Under the pieces are notes generated by a model. The model was not told the origin of the DNA, did no database searches, and saw only the letters and a program-made list of their open reading frames with translations. Of a stretch of DNA of 64,000 nucleotides, positions 18,098 through 27,460 are shown one piece after another. Made by a program: the position numbers and the translations under genes. Numbering within the stretch: position 1 is the first letter of the stretch; every line of letters starts with the position of its first letter. Source of the stretch: Saccharomonospora marina XMU15 (GTDB lineage: Bacteria; Actinomycetota; Actinomycetes; Mycobacteriales; Pseudonocardiaceae). The DNA is taken from contig NZ_CM001439.1 of NCBI RefSeq assembly GCF_000244955.1, positions 4,014,643 through 4,078,642 on the forward strand, given 5' to 3'.

Positions 18098-18116
18098 GGC
18101 ATTCACCTGGAATGCC
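18098..18116. promoter_or_regulatory. Inverted repeat upstream of etfB
   Basis: GGCATTC and GAATGCC form perfect 7-bp arms around ACCTG. It lies 82 bases upstream of the etfB start and 3 bases from the larger palindrome. It looks like a second protein-binding site in the same control region. Confidence 0.4.
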
Positions 18117-18119
18117 ATT

Positions 18120-18143
18120 TTACCGGGACGATCGTCCCGGTAA
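18120..18143. promoter_or_regulatory. 24-bp perfect palindrome in the etfB-degV intergenic region
   Basis: The half-site TTACCGGGACGA is repeated in perfect inversion with no spacer. It lies almost exactly midway between the etfB (18016) and degV-family (18245) start codons. Its length and symmetry fit a TetR-family operator, but no TetR gene is adjacent, so the regulator would act in trans. A hairpin role is less likely because there is no loop. Confidence 0.55.
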
Positions 18144-18244
18144 CTGATCCGAGCACCGGGAACTACGTGCGGTTTATCCCGTTGCCGCCGAAAGTTGCAA
18201 CGCACTGCTTCAAACGGGTGGTTACTAGGGATAACCTGCCGGGC

Positions 18245-19084
18245 GTGCCGGTAGCAGTGATCACCGATTCGACCGCCTGTATCCCCGAGCAACTGGCCGC
18301 GCAGTGGGGCATCTCGGTAGTGCAGGTCCAGATCGTCGCCGACGGCCGCGTCGACGACGAGAACCGGTTCGACCGGGCGGACCTGATCGAGATGCTGCGC
18401 GCGGGGCACCCGGTCAGTACCAGACCCCCGGACCCCGGCGCCTTCTTCTGGACCTATCAGGACGCGGTCAGCGCGGGAGCCGCCGCGATCGTCAGCCTGC
18501 ACATCTCCGGCCGGATGTCGCAGACCGTGGCGGCGGCCAGGGAGGCCGCGCAGCAGGTCCGCGTGCCCGTCTACGTGATCGACAGTGGCACCACAAGCAT
18601 GAGCCTGGGCTTCTCCGCGCTGTCCGCCGCGCGGGCGGCGGCCGCGGGCGGGTCGCCACAGCGGGTCATCGAGGCGGCCGACCGGCGCTACCGCGGCGCC
18701 AGCGAACTGCTCTACGTCGACACCCTCGAGTACCTGCGCAGGGGCGGCCGGATCGGCGCCGCCTCCGCCATGCTGGGCACGGCACTGTCGATCAAGCCGT
18801 TGCTGACCGTGCGGGAGGGCCAGGTGGCGCCACTGGCCAGGGTCGCGGGCGGAAAGCGCGCCCTTTCCAAGCTCACCGACCTCGCCGTACGCCGGGCGGG
18901 AAACGCCGGTGTCGACATCGCCGTGGCCTGCGCCACGCCCACCGACCGCGAGCTGAGTGTGGTCGGTCAGCTACGCAACAGCATTCCCAACCTCAACGAC
19001 ATCGTCGTGGTGCGGGCGAGCACCGTGATCGCCGCACACGTCGGCCCCGGTGCACTCGGGATCACCGTAGCGCCCACACTGTAA
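18245..19084 (+). CDS. DegV-family fatty-acid-binding protein
   Basis: A 279-residue protein with the DegV fold. VAVITDSTACIPE at the start carries the Ser/Thr lipid-head contact; PVSTRPPDPGAF, VSLHISGRMSQT and DSGTTSMSLGF follow. DegV proteins bind free fatty acids, in some bacteria presenting them to fatty-acid kinase. The GTG at 18245 gives MPVAVITDST, the usual family start; the frame is open from a GTG at 18167. Divergent from etfB, a beta-oxidation electron carrier, which fits a fatty-acid theme. I do not recall DegV at this place in M. tuberculosis, so it may be an insertion in the conserved block. Confidence 0.9.
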   Translation: MPVAVITDSTACIPEQLAAQWGISVVQVQIVADGRVDDENRFDRADLIEMLRAGHPVSTRPPDPGAFFWTYQDAVSAGAAAIVSLHISGRMSQTVAAAREAAQQVRVPVYVIDSGTTSMSLGFSALSAARAAAAGGSPQRVIEAADRRYRGASELLYVDTLEYLRRGGRIGAASAMLGTALSIKPLLTVREGQVAPLARVAGGKRALSKLTDLAVRRAGNAGVDIAVACATPTDRELSVVGQLRNSIPNLNDIVVVRASTVIAAHVGPGALGITVAPTL

Positions 19085-19141
19085 GCGCCAATCGGGTCGC
19101 GGCCGCCTTGCGCCCGTGACCACCGACGAGGGAGAGCGCGA

Positions 19142-19918
19142 GTGTCGACTGCTGCCACGAACCGGGCGCAGACCCTGCACCTGACGGGCGAGCGCACGGT
19201 GCCTGGTGTCGTGGAGGAGAACTACTGGTTCGCCAGGCACGAGGCCGCGTACCTGGCGCTGCTGCCCCATTGCGCGGGCGAGACCGTGCTGGAGGCGGGC
19301 TGCGGGGAGGGCTACGGCGCGGCACTGATCGCGGGCACCGGTTCGCGGGTGCTCGCGCTGGACTACGACCAGCCGACCATGAAGCACGTGGCGCGCAACT
19401 ACCCGCGGCTGGGCGCCGTGCGGGGCAACCTCGCGTTCCTGCCCGTCGGCACCGCCGCCGTCGGCGTCGTGGCCAACCTGCAGGTGATCGAACACCTGTG
19501 GGACCAGCAAGGCTTTCTCGCCGAGTGCAACCGGGTGCTGCGGCCCGGCGGGAAGCTGCTGGTCACCACCCCCAACCGGCTCACCTTCACACCGGACTCG
19601 CCGACTCCGCTGAACCCCTACCACACCAGGGAGTTGTCCCCGTCCGAGCTGGCCGAACTGCTCACCGAGGCAGGGTTCGCCGTGGCATCGCTGCACGGCC
19701 TTCGCCACGGCGCCCGCCTTCGTGAGCTGGACGCGAAACACGGCGGGTCGATCATCGACGCACAACTCGACGTCGTACTGGGGTCACTGCCGGGCCAGGC
19801 GAGCTGGCCCGAGGAACTGCTCGCGGACGTGGCGTCGGTCGGTGCGGCGGATTTCGCCATCGACGGCGAGGACCTCGACTCCAGCCTCGACCTGATCGCG
19901 GTGGCGGTGCGGCCGTGA
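19142..19918 (+). CDS. SAM-dependent methyltransferase (Rv3030-like)
   Basis: A 258-residue class I methyltransferase. Motif I is VLEAGCGEGYGAA, motif II LALDYDQ, and the post-motif NLQVIEHLWDQQGFLAECNRVLRPGGKLLVTTPN is complete. GAGGGAG lies 7 bases before the GTG. Its stop overlaps the GTG start of the GH57 branching enzyme (GTGA), so the two are coupled. The same pairing in mycobacteria (Rv3030-Rv3031) belongs to methylglucose lipopolysaccharide synthesis, where this enzyme is a proposed sugar O-methyltransferase. That substrate is inferred from context. Confidence 0.85.
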   Translation: MSTAATNRAQTLHLTGERTVPGVVEENYWFARHEAAYLALLPHCAGETVLEAGCGEGYGAALIAGTGSRVLALDYDQPTMKHVARNYPRLGAVRGNLAFLPVGTAAVGVVANLQVIEHLWDQQGFLAECNRVLRPGGKLLVTTPNRLTFTPDSPTPLNPYHTRELSPSELAELLTEAGFAVASLHGLRHGARLRELDAKHGGSIIDAQLDVVLGSLPGQASWPEELLADVASVGAADFAIDGEDLDSSLDLIAVAVRP

Positions 19919-21432
19919 CGGCCACGTCGCAACCAGAGGGCACCTTCTGTCTCGTCCTGCACAGCCACCTGCCGTGGCTGGCGCACCAGGGCAGCTGGCC
20001 GGTCGGGGAGGAATGGCTCTACCAGGCGTGGGCACACTCCTACCTTCCCGTGGTGGACCTGCTGCGGCGGTTCGCCGCCGAGGGCAGGCACGACGTGCTG
20101 ACCCTGGGCGTGACCCCGGTGCTGGCCGCGCAACTGGACGACCCCTACTCGCTTCGCACCTTCCACGAGTGGCTGGGCCACTGGCAGCTTCGCGCCCGGC
20201 ACGCCGCCTCACTGTGGCGCGGTGACGAGTTGCTTTCCGAGTTGGCCGCAGAGCAGTACCGCACCGCGTGTGCCGCCACGGAGCAGTTCGAAGCCCTTTG
20301 GTCGCACGGGTTCTCGCCACTGCTTCGTTCCCTTGTGGACTCCGGAGTCGTCGAGTTGCTCGGCGGGCCGCTCACCCACCCGTTCCAGCCACTGCTCGAC
20401 GAGCGGGTCCGATCCTTCGCGCTGCGCGCGGGGCTGGCCGACACCACGCTTCGCGTCGGTACGCGCCCTGCCGGGATCTGGGCGCCGGAGTGTGGCTACG
20501 CACCGGGCATGGAGGACGGCTACGCCGCCGACGGTGTCGAGCGCTTCCTGGTGGACGGCCCGTCGCTGCGCGGGGACACCTCCGCCGCGCGCACGGTCGG
20601 CTCCTCGGACGTGGTCTGTTTCGGTCGCGACCTGGAGGTGACCTACCGGGTGTGGTCGCCGAAGTCCGGCTACCCGGGACACAGCAGCTACCGCGACTTC
20701 CACACCTGGGCCCACGAGGTGGGGCTGAAACCGTCCCGGGTCACCGGCAAGCACGTGGCACCCGCCGACAAGGCGCCCTACGACCCCGCCCTCGCCGCCG
20801 ACACGCTGCGGCTACACGTCAAGGACTTCGTCGACACCGTGCTGTCCAGGCTGCGCGGACTGCGGCGTCGGCACGGCAGGCCTTCGCTGGTGGTGGCGGC
20901 CTACGACACCGAACTGTTCGGCCACTGGTGGCACGAGGGCCCGGCCTGGCTGGAAGGCGTGCTGCGCGCGCTGCCGGAGGCGGGGGTGCGGGTGACCACG
21001 CTCGCCGGAGCACTGCAGGCCGGGCATCTGGGTGGCCCGGTGGAACTGCCCGCTTCGTCGTGGGGCTCGGGCAAGGACTGGCGAGTGTGGGACGGCGAGC
21101 AGGTTGGCGACATGGTCGCCGCCAACACGGCGCTGCAGCAGCGGCTGCTCACGCTGCGGCCGAGGGGAACGGTGCGCGACCCGGTTGCCGACCAGGCCGT
21201 CACCGAGGCGCTGCTGGCGCTGTCGAGCGACTGGGCGTTCATGGTCACCAAGGACTCCGCTGCCGACTACGCGCGCGGCCGCGCGCGGGCGCACACCGAG
21301 CGGTTCGACGAACTGGCCCGGCTGCTGCGCTCCGCGGGGCCCGACGCCGCGGCGCGAGCGGCCGCGCTGCGCGCGCTGGACAATCCCTTCGGTCAGCTCG
21401 ACGCCAGGGACCTGCTTTCCGGCGACCGCTGA
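19915..21432 (+). CDS. GH57 1,4-alpha-glucan branching enzyme
   Basis: A 505-residue glycoside hydrolase family 57 enzyme. HSHLPWL opens the protein, GIWAPECGY holds the nucleophile Glu, and YDTELFGHWWHEG the catalytic Asp, followed by the family's C-terminal helical domain. Such enzymes introduce alpha-1,6 branches into alpha-1,4 glucans. It is Rv3031-like and lies between the coupled methyltransferase and, after a GH2 insertion, the GT4 glucan synthase. Together they point to an intracellular polymethylated or short alpha-glucan that would bind acyl-CoA. Confidence 0.92.
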   Translation: MTATSQPEGTFCLVLHSHLPWLAHQGSWPVGEEWLYQAWAHSYLPVVDLLRRFAAEGRHDVLTLGVTPVLAAQLDDPYSLRTFHEWLGHWQLRARHAASLWRGDELLSELAAEQYRTACAATEQFEALWSHGFSPLLRSLVDSGVVELLGGPLTHPFQPLLDERVRSFALRAGLADTTLRVGTRPAGIWAPECGYAPGMEDGYAADGVERFLVDGPSLRGDTSAARTVGSSDVVCFGRDLEVTYRVWSPKSGYPGHSSYRDFHTWAHEVGLKPSRVTGKHVAPADKAPYDPALAADTLRLHVKDFVDTVLSRLRGLRRRHGRPSLVVAAYDTELFGHWWHEGPAWLEGVLRALPEAGVRVTTLAGALQAGHLGGPVELPASSWGSGKDWRVWDGEQVGDMVAANTALQQRLLTLRPRGTVRDPVADQAVTEALLALSSDWAFMVTKDSAADYARGRARAHTERFDELARLLRSAGPDAAARAAALRALDNPFGQLDARDLLSGDR

Positions 21433-21484
21433 CCTTGTGGGGTCCCGCGCCTGCCGCGGCCGAACAGTCCGGTGTGGACAGCGA

Positions 21485-23341
21485 TTACCCTGCGGCCTCG
21501 CCGGTGGGCGCTTCGTGGTCGTCCCCGGTTTCCTCGGTTTCCTCGGTGTCCTCGGTGTCCTCGGTGGGGACGCTCAGCAGCCGCGACTCGGTGGCGGCGG
21601 GACCGGGCGGCCACGAGCCCGCCGCTATCACCGCTCGGTTGCGCTCCGCGACCACCTCGAAGTCCACTTTGAGCACTCTGCGGTCGTAGCTGAGCAGGCC
21701 GTTGACCTCGTTCTCCACATCGGTGGTCTGGGTGTAGACGGCGCCGGAGAGCCCCTCCTCCCGCACCACCCGCTCCAGGTCGAGGCTCACCTCCGCGTAG
21801 CGCCGCGTCAGCTCCTGCCCGGATTCGACCATCTCGTAGGCGAGCGGCTCACCGGGCCACGCATGCCCTTGCGGCAGCAGCCCGATGCCGCCGTACTCGC
21901 CGTCGACGGTGGCCCTGCCGTCGTCGACGCGCGGGCTGCCGGGCCCGACGTAGGTGTGGTCGTCGTAGACGTCACCCGCGCCGGAGTCGGGGTGGGAGTG
22001 GCAGCAGTTCACCCCGCTGTCGGCCACCACCAGCCGGGTGGGGTCGGCCGCCTTCACCAGCTGCGTGATGCGCGCGGTGTCGTACTCGCCCCACCCCTCG
22101 TTGAACGGCACCCAGACCACGACGGCGGTGACCCCGCGCAGTTGCGTGACGATCGCGGACAGCTCCGCCTCGAACCGCTCGCGAGCCTTCGTCACCGGCG
22201 CGGGCTGCGGACCGGGCGGGTTTTCCAGCACCACCGGCAGCGATGGGATGTCCTGCCAGACCAGCAGCCCAAGTCGGTCGGCCCAGTAGTACCAGCGCTG
22301 CGGTTCCACCTTGACGTGCTTGCGAACGCTGTTGAAGCCCAACTCCTTGGTGCGCTCCAGGTCGTGGCGCAGCGCTTCGTCGGTGGGTGCGGTGTAGATC
22401 CCGTCAGGCCAGTAACCCTGATCCAGCAGCGCGTGCAGGAAGGTGATCCGGCCGTTGAGCGCGATCCGGCAGCGGCCCTCGCCGTCCTCGACCAACCCGA
22501 TGGTGCGCAGCCCCGCGTAGCTTTCCACCTCGTCGATCGGTTCGCCGTGCTCACCGCGCAGCAGCACGGTGACGTCGTAGAGGTAGGGGTCGTCGGGGCT
22601 CCACAACCGGGGCCTCGGCACGTCGACGCGCACCGGCCCGGTCGAGGGACCGCTGCCGCGGGCGACCTCACCGCCGCCCGGTTCGCTGACCACGACCTGC
22701 AGTTCCCGCGCCTCGTCGCCCGCGACCGTGGCGGCCACGTCGAGGCCCCGCTCGTCGCAGCCGATGTCGAGCGCGGCGACGTGGGTGGCGGGCACCGGCT
22801 CCAGCCACACCGACTGCCAGATACCCGATGCGCCGGTGTAGAGGATGCCGCCGGGCTGATTGGCCTGCTTGCCGACACCGAAGGTGCCTCGGTTGCCGAT
22901 GTCGTCGGCGCGTACCAGCAGTTCCTGCTCCGCGTCGTCGCGCAGCACGTCGGTGATGTCCACGCTGAACGCCGTGTAGCCGCCCTCGTGCCTTGCCAGC
23001 GGCTGGTGGTTGACCCACACCGTCGCGACCTGGTCGACCGCCCCGAAGTGCAGCAACACCCGGCCGCCCCACCAGTCCGGCGGGATGTCGAAGGTCCTTC
23101 GGTACCACATGTGCTCGTCACGGCGCCCGATTCCGGAGAGCGCCGACTCGGGCGGGTAGGGCACCAGGATGCGCTCACCCGGATGCGTCGCGCCGTCGGC
23201 CGAACGCGCCGTGTAGTCCCACAGCCCGTTGAGGCTGAGCCAGCGCGGGCGGCGCAGCCGAGGCCGCGGGTACTCGGGCAGGGCGTTGTCCGGGCCGACC
23301 TGCTCGGCCCAGGGCGTGAACAGCGGCGCTGAGGCGGTCAT
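21485..23341 (-). CDS. Glycoside hydrolase family 2 enzyme (beta-galactosidase/glucuronidase type)
   Basis: A 618-residue GH2 protein. An N-terminal sugar-binding jelly-roll (WYRRTFDIP, GYTAFSVDITD), an Ig-like module and a TIM barrel occur in order. The acid/base Glu is in WVPFNEGWGEYD and the nucleophile in VDGEYGGIG. There is no signal peptide, so it is cytoplasmic. The tail carries an acidic Glu-Asp-Thr repeat (EDTEDTEETEET) encoded by repeated TCCTCGGT units at 21524-21566. The ATG at 23341 is 62 bases from the divergent GT4 gene. It separates Rv3031-like and Rv3032-like genes, so it is probably an insertion; its substrate is unknown. Confidence 0.88.
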   Translation of the reverse strand: MTASAPLFTPWAEQVGPDNALPEYPRPRLRRPRWLSLNGLWDYTARSADGATHPGERILVPYPPESALSGIGRRDEHMWYRRTFDIPPDWWGGRVLLHFGAVDQVATVWVNHQPLARHEGGYTAFSVDITDVLRDDAEQELLVRADDIGNRGTFGVGKQANQPGGILYTGASGIWQSVWLEPVPATHVAALDIGCDERGLDVAATVAGDEARELQVVVSEPGGGEVARGSGPSTGPVRVDVPRPRLWSPDDPYLYDVTVLLRGEHGEPIDEVESYAGLRTIGLVEDGEGRCRIALNGRITFLHALLDQGYWPDGIYTAPTDEALRHDLERTKELGFNSVRKHVKVEPQRWYYWADRLGLLVWQDIPSLPVVLENPPGPQPAPVTKARERFEAELSAIVTQLRGVTAVVVWVPFNEGWGEYDTARITQLVKAADPTRLVVADSGVNCCHSHPDSGAGDVYDDHTYVGPGSPRVDDGRATVDGEYGGIGLLPQGHAWPGEPLAYEMVESGQELTRRYAEVSLDLERVVREEGLSGAVYTQTTDVENEVNGLLSYDRRVLKVDFEVVAERNRAVIAAGSWPPGPAATESRLLSVPTEDTEDTEETEETGDDHEAPTGEAAG

Positions 23342-23403
23342 CACCTCGATGAGAACACGGACGCGTCGCCACGGGCTAATGAACCGGTGAGTAACCTCCA
23401 CGT

Positions 23404-24660
23404 ATGCGCGTGCTCATGCTGTCGTGGGAATACCCGCCCGTGGTCGTCGGGGGGCTTGCCCGGCACGTCCACGCGCTGGCCAGGCATCTCGCCCTCGACG
23501 GGCACGAAGTCGTGGTGTTGTGCAGGCAGCCCGCGGGCACCGACGCCGAGACGCATCCGACCACCGACGAGGTGGTGGAGGGGGTGCGGATCGTCCGGGT
23601 CGCGGAGGACCCCACCCACCTGACGTTCGAGCGGGACCTGGTGGCCTGGACGCTGGCCATGGGCCACGCGATGATCAGGGCGGGCACGGCGCTGCTGCGA
23701 GGCTGGCGTCCCGACGTGGTGCACGCCCACGACTGGCTGGTCACGCATCCCGCGATCGCGCTGGCCGAGGCCGCCGGTGTGCCGCTGGTGGGCACCATCC
23801 ACGCCACCGAGGCCGGCAGGCACTCCGGCTGGCTGTCCCACCCGCTCAACCAGCAGATCCACTCGGTGGAGTGGTGGCTGGCCAACCGGGTGGACGAGCT
23901 GATCACCTGCTCGCAGTCCATGCGGGCAGAGGTGGCGCAACTGTTCGAGGTGCCCACCGAGAGCATCACCGTGATCCACAACGGCATCGAGGAGCGCGGC
24001 TGGCAGGTGCCGGACGAGCAGGTGCGGCGAGCCCGCGAGACACACGGCGGGACCGGCGCGCCGCTGCTGCTGTTCTTCGGCAGGCTGGAGTGGGAGAAAG
24101 GGGTGCAGGACCTGCTGGACGCGCTGCCCGCCGTCCGGCGACGGCATCCGGGGACCCGGCTGGTCGTGGCGGGCAAGGGCAGGCACCTCGAGCAACTGCG
24201 GGAGCAGGCCGACCGGCTGGAACTGGCGCAAGCGGTGGACTTCGTCGGTCACCTTTCCGACCGGGAGTTGCGCGCTTTGCTCGCCGCCGCGGACGCCGTG
24301 GTGCTGCCCAGCCGGTACGAGCCGTTCGGCATCGTCGCGCTGGAGGCCGCGGCGGCCAAGGCCCCGCTGGTCGCCTCCACCGTCGGCGGTCTGGGTGAGC
24401 TGGTGATCGACGGCGAGACGGGGCTGGCGTTCGCCCCCGGCGACGTGGCCTCGCTCGTCGACGCCGTCGACGCCGTGCTCACCGACACCGACGCGGCGGG
24501 CCGTCGCGCGCTGGCCGCGCAGTCACGGCTGGCCGCCGAGTTCGACTGGGCCCGAATCGCCGCCGCGACCGCGCGTGTCTACCGGCGGGCGCGAACGGTG
24601 CAGCGGCCTGCGACGCTGGGCAGGCCCAAGATCGCCACCGGGAACGCCTTCGAGCCGTGA
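23404..24660 (+). CDS. GT4 alpha-1,4-glucan synthase (Rv3032/GlgA-like)
   Basis: A 418-residue retaining GT-B glycosyltransferase. The N-terminal LSWEYPPVVVGGLARHV is the glucan-synthase acceptor/donor motif. HAHDWL, the central FFGRLEWEKGVQDLL, and the C-terminal PSRYEPFGIVALEAAAAKAPLVAS block with the EX7E pair follow. In mycobacteria the orthologue (Rv3032) elongates methylglucose lipopolysaccharide and contributes to glycogen. It is on the same strand as the branching enzyme, with the GH2 gene inverted between them. Confidence 0.9.
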   Translation: MRVLMLSWEYPPVVVGGLARHVHALARHLALDGHEVVVLCRQPAGTDAETHPTTDEVVEGVRIVRVAEDPTHLTFERDLVAWTLAMGHAMIRAGTALLRGWRPDVVHAHDWLVTHPAIALAEAAGVPLVGTIHATEAGRHSGWLSHPLNQQIHSVEWWLANRVDELITCSQSMRAEVAQLFEVPTESITVIHNGIEERGWQVPDEQVRRARETHGGTGAPLLLFFGRLEWEKGVQDLLDALPAVRRRHPGTRLVVAGKGRHLEQLREQADRLELAQAVDFVGHLSDRELRALLAAADAVVLPSRYEPFGIVALEAAAAKAPLVASTVGGLGELVIDGETGLAFAPGDVASLVDAVDAVLTDTDAAGRRALAAQSRLAAEFDWARIAAATARVYRRARTVQRPATLGRPKIATGNAFEP

Positions 24661-24678
24661 GCGGTTCTCGCTGAGGCT

Positions 24679-27258
24679 TCACCGTGCCCGCCGGTACAGC
24701 TGCGCGAGCACGGCGAACGGGTCGGCCGCGCCGCCGTGGTCGACGGCCACGATGCGCCGGGTCAGGCGGTATTCGGCGCCGGGTGCGATCTGCACCGGCA
24801 CCATGCTCATCACCCAGTTGCCCGTCGCCGCGACCAGCAGGCCCTCCGGGTCGGCGTCGTAGATCAGGCCGTATGTCTGCGGGTCGGTTCCCGTCATGCC
24901 GAACCACGGCTCGGTTGGCTCGTAGCGCCGCGGGCTGCCGTAGGGGGTGGTGATGGTGCCGTGCCCGGCGACTCCGCTTCGCTGTCCCGGCCCGTCGTGG
25001 TCCAGCGCGTCCCCGACCCACACCGTGACGGCCGCGCCGCCGGTGTTGCGAAACACCGACTCGGCACCCACCCAGGAGTTGTCCGGCCGCAGCGTGTAGG
25101 TCGTGGTCACCGTGAGCGCGGCGAAGTCGGTGGAGGCACCACTGGCGCGGACCACCGCGCGAGTCGGTCCGGCCTCGATCACCTCGACGCGATCGTTGCG
25201 GACGCTGACCTGCTGCCATGCCTCGGTCCCCTGCGGCTGCGCGGCGGAGGCATAGGTCAGGTTGATCCAGTCGAGCTGGTCGCTGCGCCCTCGCACGGCC
25301 ATGTCGAGCACCTTCCCACGTGTGGTGCCGAGCAGCTGCCCGTCCTCGGTCACCGCCGCGACGGCCATCGCGAGTGCCGCGTTCTCCATGACGATGTCCG
25401 AATCGCCCGCCTCCACCCGCGCACCGGCCAGCCGCTTGCCCGTGCCCGCGAGCGCGCCGGTGACGCGCGGCAGCTCGAGATCCACCCGCTGCAGCGTGCC
25501 CTCGGCCGAGTCGACAGTGCGCCTGGCCGTCCGGTAGCAACCCGCCGTCGCGGCGATGTCGTAGCTGCCAGGGGTTACCAGCAGCCGGTATTCGCCGTCG
25601 GTGCCGGTGACGCCGGTGCTCACCACCGTGCCGTCGGCTGCGCTCGCCCGCACCACGACGTTCGCCAGGGCTGTGCCGTCGGTGGCGTCGGTCACCCGGC
25701 CGGCGACGCCGTCGCCCGCGTCCTCCAACCGGCGCGCACCGGCGACGCCGTCGGTCACCACGAACGACGCGAGCGTGAACGCCGGCCCGGAGGGGTCGGC
25801 CGGGTGGTTGACGACCTGAAGGTCGCTGCGCCACTGCGACGGCGTCACCGTGCAACGGGTGTAGCCGCGGTGGTCGCCGTCGAAGAACCGAACGTGGGGG
25901 TTCGCCTCCAGCGCGGCGGCCACCGAGTCTCGCCAGCCGCAGCCGGAGCTGATCGACGTGCCGACGAACTCGGTGGCCAGTGTCTCGGAGTCCGGATCGG
26001 TGAAATCGGCCTTGAGGTCGTTGACCCATGCCGAGTGCCAGTCGCCAGACAGTACGACCACATTGGACGGTCGCCGATCGGCGAGGAAGGCGAACAGCCG
26101 GTCGCGGGCAGCGGCGTAACCGTCCCACTGGTCGTGGTTGATGCTCACGCCGTGGCCGGTGTCGTAGTCGAAGAACGCCATGATGGTCTGCTGCGCGATC
26201 GCGTTCCACCGCGCCCGCGAGCTTGCGAGGGTGTCCAGCAGCCAGCGTTCCTGTCCGGCGCCGGTCATGGTCCGGCCGGGGGTGAGCGCGTCCGGGTCGC
26301 GGGGCGCGATGAACCGGCCGTCGACCTGGTCGTCACGGTACTGGCGGGTGTCGAGCACGCTGAGGGAAAGCAGGTCGCCGAACAGCAACGACCGGTGCAG
26401 TGTCATATCGGCGCCCGAGGGACGGGCGGTTAGCCGCAACGGCAGGTGCTCGTAGTAGGCCTGGAAGGCATTCGCCCGCAGCTGAAGGAAGTCCGGTGTG
26501 GAGTCCTGCGGAACGTCGCCCGCCCAGTTGTTGTCGACCTCGTGGTCGTCGAACGTCACGACGAACGGGAAGGCGGCATGCGCGGCGCGCAGGTCCGGTG
26601 AGGTCTTGTACCGGGCGTGCAGCACGCGGAAGTCGGCGAGGCTGCGGGTGTCACCAGCTTCGTAGATGTAGTCGCCGACGTGGACGACGAAGTCCAGGTC
26701 GTCGGCGGCCATCGCGCGGTAGGCCGCGTAGGTGCCGCCGGTCCACGCCTGGCACGACGCGAGTCCGAACCTCACCTGCTCGACGGCGGAGTCGGGCAGT
26801 GGTGCGGTCTTCGTACGCCCGACCGGGCTGACGGCGTCGCCCGCGAGAAAGCGGTAGAAGTACTCGCGGCCCGGCCGCAGCCCGGTGATCTCCGGGTGCA
26901 CGCTGTGCCCTAGTTCGGGGGTGGCCTCGACGGCCCCTCGCCGCACGATACGGGTGAACTGCTCGTCCTCGGCAACCTGGTAGCGCACCCCGAACGGCTC
27001 CCGGGGCATGCCACCGTTGCCGTCCTCGGCCAGCGGATCTGGCGCCAGCCGGGTCCACAGCACGACCCCGTCCGGCAACGGGTCCCCCGAGGCGACCCCG
27101 AGCGTGAACGGATTGCCGAGCGCGGGCGGGAAGGCCAGCGCCGTGCCGCTGTGCACGGCGCCGGTGCCCAGCAACAACGCCGTGGTGCTCACGCCACTGA
27201 GCTCGAGGAACCGTCTGCGGTCGAACCGCCGACCCTGCTCGCCGCTGTACTCGGACAT
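24679..27258 (-). CDS. PhoD-family phosphatase/phosphodiesterase with long C-terminal extension
   Basis: An 859-residue exported metalloenzyme. A twin-arginine signal (RRRFLELSG, residues 13-21) precedes the fibronectin-like PhoD_N domain and the PhoD core with HVGDYIYE, FDDHEVDNNW and LSGDWHSAW. After about residue 530 come a carboxypeptidase-regulatory-like Ig domain (GRVTDATDGTALANVVVRAS) and roughly 230 further beta-rich residues that PhoD enzymes of about 520 residues lack. GGGGAGG precedes the ATG at 27258. It releases phosphate from phosphodiesters or monoesters outside the cell. The extension may be a surface- or sugar-binding module. Confidence 0.85.
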   Translation of the reverse strand: MSEYSGEQGRRFDRRRFLELSGVSTTALLLGTGAVHSGTALAFPPALGNPFTLGVASGDPLPDGVVLWTRLAPDPLAEDGNGGMPREPFGVRYQVAEDEQFTRIVRRGAVEATPELGHSVHPEITGLRPGREYFYRFLAGDAVSPVGRTKTAPLPDSAVEQVRFGLASCQAWTGGTYAAYRAMAADDLDFVVHVGDYIYEAGDTRSLADFRVLHARYKTSPDLRAAHAAFPFVVTFDDHEVDNNWAGDVPQDSTPDFLQLRANAFQAYYEHLPLRLTARPSGADMTLHRSLLFGDLLSLSVLDTRQYRDDQVDGRFIAPRDPDALTPGRTMTGAGQERWLLDTLASSRARWNAIAQQTIMAFFDYDTGHGVSINHDQWDGYAAARDRLFAFLADRRPSNVVVLSGDWHSAWVNDLKADFTDPDSETLATEFVGTSISSGCGWRDSVAAALEANPHVRFFDGDHRGYTRCTVTPSQWRSDLQVVNHPADPSGPAFTLASFVVTDGVAGARRLEDAGDGVAGRVTDATDGTALANVVVRASAADGTVVSTGVTGTDGEYRLLVTPGSYDIAATAGCYRTARRTVDSAEGTLQRVDLELPRVTGALAGTGKRLAGARVEAGDSDIVMENAALAMAVAAVTEDGQLLGTTRGKVLDMAVRGRSDQLDWINLTYASAAQPQGTEAWQQVSVRNDRVEVIEAGPTRAVVRASGASTDFAALTVTTTYTLRPDNSWVGAESVFRNTGGAAVTVWVGDALDHDGPGQRSGVAGHGTITTPYGSPRRYEPTEPWFGMTGTDPQTYGLIYDADPEGLLVAATGNWVMSMVPVQIAPGAEYRLTRRIVAVDHGGAADPFAVLAQLYRRAR

Positions 27259-27460
27259 GGGATCCTCCCCAATCGGGACATTCGGACGCCGTCGGGGCAA
27301 GACCCTCCCCCGGCCAGGCGGCGGCCAGGTGTCGGGCAGGCCACCGGGGAGTGAAAACCGTACGGTCGCGGGGTTCGCCAACCGGCTCGGGCATCTCGGG
27401 CTCGGCCAAGCACGGGAACCGAACGCACCCACGGGCGGCCCGCAGCGGCCGATCGTTGAG

